Of a stretch of 64,000 nucleotides of DNA, positions 59,304 to 64,000 are shown one piece after another. The notes beneath the pieces are model-generated. The model saw nothing but the letters and a program-made list of their open reading frames with translations, made no database searches and was not told the origin of the DNA. Each line of letters opens with the position of its first letter. Within the stretch, counting starts at the first letter, position 1. The position numbers and the translations under genes were made by a program. The DNA comes from Batkoa obscura (Eukaryota; Entomophthoromycota; Entomophthoromycetes; Entomophthorales; Batkoaceae): positions 1,571,663 through 1,635,662 of the forward strand of contig JASVEC010000007.1 in NCBI GenBank assembly GCA_030770535.1, given 5' to 3'.

Positions 59304-60724
59304 TTAGTTTTGATATGCGTGTTGGAAAGACCTTATCAAAGATTTGACAGAATCAATAGCACCAAGGATTAAACAAACGATACCAATGATGATAGTAATA
59401 GTTGCAATAACATATTCCCAAATAGGGCGATTCCTAATGCCAAATAGTTTAAAGTTACATGCAATTGGAATAAGGAAAACAATTAAACAGTTGAAGATAG
59501 CACCAATAATTGACATAAAATCTTGGAAGAAGGGAACATACATAGAGATCAATACTAAACATACAATAGTAACTAATCGAGTAGAAACCCTTAAAACTAA
59601 GGCTTTTACTGGGCCCATACGCTCTGGTGTAATACTAAGAATCTCTTCAAGTTCAAGACCAAATGAGCATAAGATAATAGGAGCAGCCATTAAAACATGG
59701 ATAATGATTAAAATTTTAGCACTTAAGTTAGCTGCGTCTAAAAAGAAAGTTAGTTGAATAGAATCATTTTGTAAAGAAATACATACTGTCAGGCAAATTT
59801 CCAAAGATTGGGGATTGAGATCCAGTTCCATAGGCATAATAACCAAATACAGCCATACATAAATAAAAGATAGTTACAGTGCCTAAACCAGCAGCAAGAG
59901 CAACAGGCCATTTTTTGGGGTTTTGCATAGAACCTTCGAGATGTGGATATACTACATTACCAGCATAAGATATAGAGAAAGTAGTTAAGGCTAACGGTAT
60001 TCCGCTCCATACAACAGGATCTCTATTGGGGGCAATAGGTAACTTTGTAACATCGATGATGGACTGTACCATAACAATAATTAAAACCACAAGAGTGGTT
60101 GCAAAACCAAAGATAGCCATCCATACAAACTCTTTCATTTTCCTTAAAATACAATAAGGTATAGCTACAACTACTCCTGCGATAAGAATCCTAAATAAAA
60201 GTTAATATAAAAATACAACTTTTTTAACTAATAACATACCATAGTTTTAAGCCAATATCTACACCATTAGCTGCTGCAATAGATTCAGCGTTGATACCAG
60301 TTAACATAATACACAAACATCCAGATCCAAGAATAATAGTATAGTGGCATATTTGAACTATGAGCTTTCCAGGCCAACCAAATGCTTCTCTACCTATTTG
60401 AGAATATGTTTCGAGTTTATAATCACTATTAAACTTGTTAATATAACAAATAATACTAACCATAAAATCCTACCTTCTACAGTACAAGCATTTAATAACA
60501 AGAGTTCCGGTATAAGTCGATATTAAGCCTGCTAAAAAGATAAAAACAATGGATACCCAACCACCAGCAGCGACAGCTGATGGAAGACCTAAAATACCAA
60601 TACCAGCAGTTACGCACACAATATTATAATAAGTTCCAAGTACGCTGGTACCGCTTCCGTGACTATTCATTGATCCTACTTCTGGAGAACCTATCTCCAT
60701 TGAATCCATTTTAGCTTTATTCAT
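59304..60724 (-). CDS. Amino-acid transporter, AAAP (Avt-like) family
   Basis: Four exons by hand splicing: 60724-60474, 60425-60240, 60190-59787 and 59737-59304. Exon lengths sum to 424 codons plus stop. The start follows a Met-Asn-Lys context; an open frame upstream to 60787 is less likely. After a ~35-residue hydrophilic N terminus there are about eleven transmembrane segments. Typical AAAP blocks are present: NIVCVTAGIGILGLPSAV, ETYSQIGREAFG, GIPLALTTFSISYAGNVVYP and MQNPKKWPVAL. Relatives in yeast (Avt1-7) move neutral amino acids into or out of the vacuole; the substrate here is not determined. Confidence 0.87.
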
Positions 60725-62861
60725 GGTCAATAAGTTAAAACGGTAATTTTTAGATAAAATGAGAATTTGAGTTTTTTTTTTTAGCAATTCAAGAGAGTAG
60801 CCAATTAAACCTCGAGGTTAAGAATAATTAGATTAGTAGAGAGACCCTGAGTGGTTATGAAATCCAGATTTTCTTGTAAATTAAAAGCATTTTTTGTTAC
60901 TTATATATTTTTGTCTGAAGTATTAAGAATAAATGAGTCATTCTAAGTATTATGATAGTTCCTCAATTTTATAGAATTCTATAGGTTATATAATATTATT
61001 ATTTATATTATTGAAGTTATTTAATATATAAAAGTAACAAAATTAAATAAAATTATCTAATTTTATAGTCGGATAGTTTACTAGAGTAAATTTAACATTA
61101 TGCGAATTGTATAAGCTATTATTTTGACACCAAAACTTATTTAGCTATTTTTATAAATAGATTTTTAAAGTTTCAAAAGTTTTCAAATAAAAAAAATAAA
61201 AAAACATTACTATCTTATGATTTTGACAGCTATTCTTCAACGTGACTCTTGTTAACTCGGGATATTAATATTACAGTTATTATATTCTCATTAACTCATG
61301 ACCAGTATGCATCTTTTATATTTATTTAAAGTCATTACTAAAGCAATTAAATTAAAATTTAAATAAAGCAAATCAAGTTTTATTGTAGTGTAAGTGGTGT
61401 GAAATTTACAGCTATCCAAACGAATAACTATTAAAGATTTCAATACATTCAACTTCGATAGCAAAGATACTATCATTAACTATATTGTATGTTTTTGAGC
61501 CTTATATTTTAAAATTTATAGTAAAACCTTTAAACTTTAAAGAATAAATTATATATTTTCTAACCACTTTTCGAATTTACTGTTTCTTCATCAAAACAGT
61601 TTGAAAACTTTAGATAAGACAATACTTGGAGAATCCCAGATTAAACGATAAAACAAAGATTCTTTAGTTTTTATTAACATTAAACACACGTAATACAATA
61701 TATAGTCATGAAATATAAATCATACAACTTGTATCATGTTATATCGTAGTTTAGACTTGTCAGATGTTTAGAAGGTCTGTATATTTTAGGCTTATTATTT
61801 ATGCACTTTTCAAATTTTACAGTAATAAATATTGTGAAAATTAATATCAAATAAGCTTTTATTCTAAAAATCAGAATTTAAATAGATTGTTTACTTGAGG
61901 CTATCATTTAAAACAAAGTCAAATTAAAGTTGAATTTGTTTAAAAGTCAGATTAAAATTTAGATCACTTTTTTCAACAGAAAAAATATGAAGATGTACTT
62001 TTGTGTTTAAGAATTTTATTAACAATTTTTCCACTCGAGTAGTGTTAAAAGAATGGGAAAAGTGATGAAGCCAAAAAACACCCTTATATCCCTTTATCAT
62101 CTTGGTCTTTATAGTTTATATTTTGTGGTAAATTAAAATCGGGAAATACTTGAACCTTGCATCTAGATTAGCTCATTCATAAAATGATACAGCATTCGTT
62201 TAACAAAAAGCTCTGTAAAATGCCTTGTGAAAGGACACCCTTTTTAAAATAATTCGGAACTAAAAAAGCCTGTAATTTTTTAGTACACTTGTATCTACTA
62301 TCAATGGTAATGGAAGCAAATAATTAATATTTTACACTTATGAGCTATCATTTGAACAATTAGTATTTAGCTTAGTCTCTATAATTATATGCTACTAGTT
62401 CGATGATGTATATTCCATCATTTTAAGCAATCTATATATATTAATTTAATCAATGTGAGATCTTATGTACGAATAATATTTTTGGTAAGTTGTTTTTGCT
62501 TAATTTTGAAATTTAAAAAAATAAAAAAATACTGCACATAAATTTTATACATGAAATCCACACCAATAGCTTTTATTTTAATAAAGCCTAAGTACGAAAA
62601 TAGCCTATTTTATACGTAAGCTAAACAATCCTTGAAGGCAAAGTTTTCTGCTCTAAGGTGATTTCTAACTAAGATTGCTGATTAACTTGGGCATAAATAT
62701 TTCTTTTCCTTAAATATCTTTTTAGTGCCAAGGTTCAGCGTAATTAAAATTGATAAGCCCCAAAGCTAAAAATCATTTACAAAACCGGCTTTCATAAAAT
62801 ATCAAAAAATGTATTTAAAGGAGAAGAATCCTTTAAGTCCGCAATAATATTTTTATTAAAA
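60725..62861. other. 2.1-kb gene-free region
   Basis: It holds one MITE-1 copy (61985-62089). The rest, including the chitinase promoter, has no recognised feature. Confidence 0.55.
61985..62089 (-). mobile_element. MITE-1 copy
   Basis: It runs from ATATGAAGATGTAC to ACACCCTTATAT in reverse orientation, with CGAGTAGTG in place of the usual CAAATAGTG. Confidence 0.85.
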
Positions 62862-64000
62862 ATGGATATGACTAAGCTATTGGCTTCAATCTTATTTCTT
62901 TTTAGCTCTTCAATCATCACATTTAATGTCAATAGCAACAATAACTTAGTACTTTATTGGGGACAAAATTCATATGGTGTAAAGCATGGAAATAACCCAA
63001 ATGCCCAAAAACCATTAAAGTACTACTGTGAACAGCCTGGAGTATCACTTATTAATATCTCATTTATGCATATCTTTGATGGGAAAAACTCGCCTCTGAT
63101 TACACTTAGCAGTGCATGTGGAACTACATTCCCGGGTTCTAAATTATTAAATTGTCCTGATGTTGGTGCTGATATTAAATATTGTCAATCGAAAGGTATA
63201 GCCATTTTAATGTCATTGGGTGGAGCTGAAGGAGCTTATGGTTTCGCAAGTGATGCTGATGGTAAAAGCTTCGCTCATCAAATCTGGGATTTATTGTTTA
63301 AAGGAAAAGCTACAAATAGACCATTTGGTGATGCAGTGTTAGATGGTATAGATTTGGATATCGAAGTCGGATCTCCGATCGGATATGCTGCATTTATTAG
63401 CGAATTACGTACATTGTATTCGAGCGATCCCTCTAAGAAATATTATATCGCTGGTGCTCCACAATGTCCATTTCCGGATAAGTACCTTGGTCCTTCTTTA
63501 AATAGTGCATGGTTTGATATGGTATTTATTCAGTTTTATAATAACTACTGTGGCTTAAGTGGTCAATTCAACTATGCTGATTGGGATAAGTGGGTAAAAA
63601 TTACCGCAGTCAATAAAAACGTGAAATTATATGTAGGATTACCAGGTGCTCAAGCTGGTGCTGGTAGTGGCTATGTTGATGCTAGTGCTATTTCTTCAAA
63701 ATTAGTACAAGTGCGTTCGCAGTTTTTAAACTTTGGGGGCTTAATGCTTTGGGATGCTTCTCAAGTTTATAATAATGGAAATTTTGGGCAAAGTGTAGCT
63801 AATTTCTTAGCTCAAGGAGGCAATGGAGGAGTTATCTCAGCTCCTATACCTACTGCCGACTATAGTTCTTTAGCAAACCCCAATGGTACTAGTATTGCTC
63901 CAGCTCCCGAAACTTATTCAACAAATGGGAATCCTTACAGCAGCTATGGAGGAAATACCCTAAGTTACATGTATACAACTAGTGGTAACCCTGGTAACCC
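62862..64000 (+). CDS. Class III chitinase (GH18), partial at the window edge
   Basis: An open frame that runs off the end of the window. It starts MDMTKLLASILFLFSSSII, a signal peptide. The GH18 class III fold follows: LVLYWGQNSYG, the SLGGAEG block and the catalytic DGIDLDIE, with the acid/base Glu at about residue 168. Further on come GAPQCPFPDKYLG, FIQFYNNYCG, LPGAQAGAG and GGLMLWDASQ. After the ~290-residue catalytic domain the sequence turns Ser/Thr/Gly/Asn/Pro-rich, a linker towards a wall anchor or a chitin-binding domain outside the window. No intron is seen. It hydrolyses chitin in wall remodelling or in host cuticle. Confidence 0.93.
   Translation, partial: MDMTKLLASILFLFSSSIITFNVNSNNNLVLYWGQNSYGVKHGNNPNAQKPLKYYCEQPGVSLINISFMHIFDGKNSPLITLSSACGTTFPGSKLLNCPDVGADIKYCQSKGIAILMSLGGAEGAYGFASDADGKSFAHQIWDLLFKGKATNRPFGDAVLDGIDLDIEVGSPIGYAAFISELRTLYSSDPSKKYYIAGAPQCPFPDKYLGPSLNSAWFDMVFIQFYNNYCGLSGQFNYADWDKWVKITAVNKNVKLYVGLPGAQAGAGSGYVDASAISSKLVQVRSQFLNFGGLMLWDASQVYNNGNFGQSVANFLAQGGNGGVISAPIPTADYSSLANPNGTSIAPAPETYSTNGNPYSSYGGNTLSYMYTTSGNPGN

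Noticed and set aside
60240-60500. A possible 18- or 30-bp mini-intron in the amino-acid transporter
   Set aside because: A later acceptor (TTTAATAG) gives a normal 48-bp intron and a better fit to the family (RSDYKLETYSQIG).

Overview
The window looks like a nuclear contig from an AT-rich, early-diverging fungus. Genes carry short introns (about 45-51 bp where I could place them, one of 33-52 bp range in a membrane-protein gene). Several proteins are fungal hallmarks: an Opy2-type membrane anchor, a WSC-domain protein, a SUN-family cell-wall protein, a class III GH18 chitinase and four proteins with the middle homology region of Zn2Cys6 transcription factors. Secreted subtilase, CAP protein, tyrosinase and chitinase in a very AT-rich genome fit an Entomophthoromycotina (Conidiobolus-like) fungus; that placement is inference, not proof.

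Layout. 0.2-2.9 kb: secreted subtilase and secreted CAP protein (both minus). 5.4-6.9 kb: sugar transporter. 7.4-11.4 kb: a five-exon WSC transmembrane protein, an Opy2-like membrane protein and a secreted Asn/Tyr-rich protein. 12.2-14.3 kb: OPT-family transporter. 16.5-20.6 kb and 28.3-32.8 kb: two arms of an inverted duplication, each with two transcription-factor-like genes in the same order; the 7.8-kb spacer holds tyrosinase, a SUN protein, a six-exon Nudix gene ending next to a ~99-unit ATT repeat, and a TspO homologue. 34.9-36.4 kb: divergent Cdc20/Cdh1-like protein. 37.0-38.1 kb: phospholipid scramblase. 38.9-40.5 kb: MFS transporter. 42.4-43.5 kb: broken MDR-family oxidoreductase. 45.5-46.3 kb: homeodomain protein. 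48.7-54.5 kb: nested mobile elements. 55.5-60.7 kb: L-threonine 3-dehydrogenase, Trm5 and an amino-acid transporter. 62.9 kb to the end: chitinase, cut by the window edge.

Two families of small inverted-repeat elements (MITEs) are scattered through the intergenic DNA: about twenty copies of a ~105-110-bp family and three copies of a ~162-bp family. The first shares its outer ~45 bp with a 2.5-kb DNA transposon (50300-52774) that has one intact 567-aa ORF, so this transposon is the likely source of its transposase. The transposon lies inside another element with ~490-bp inverted ends, which itself lies inside an older, AT-decayed copy of the same transposon.

The most unusual features are the transposon/MITE system with an unassigned transposase, the nested insertion, and the inverted transcription-factor-like gene pairs, which lack a visible zinc cluster and show mosaic identity suggesting gene conversion. 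Gene models with introns were spliced by eye; frame and exon-length sums were checked for most of them.
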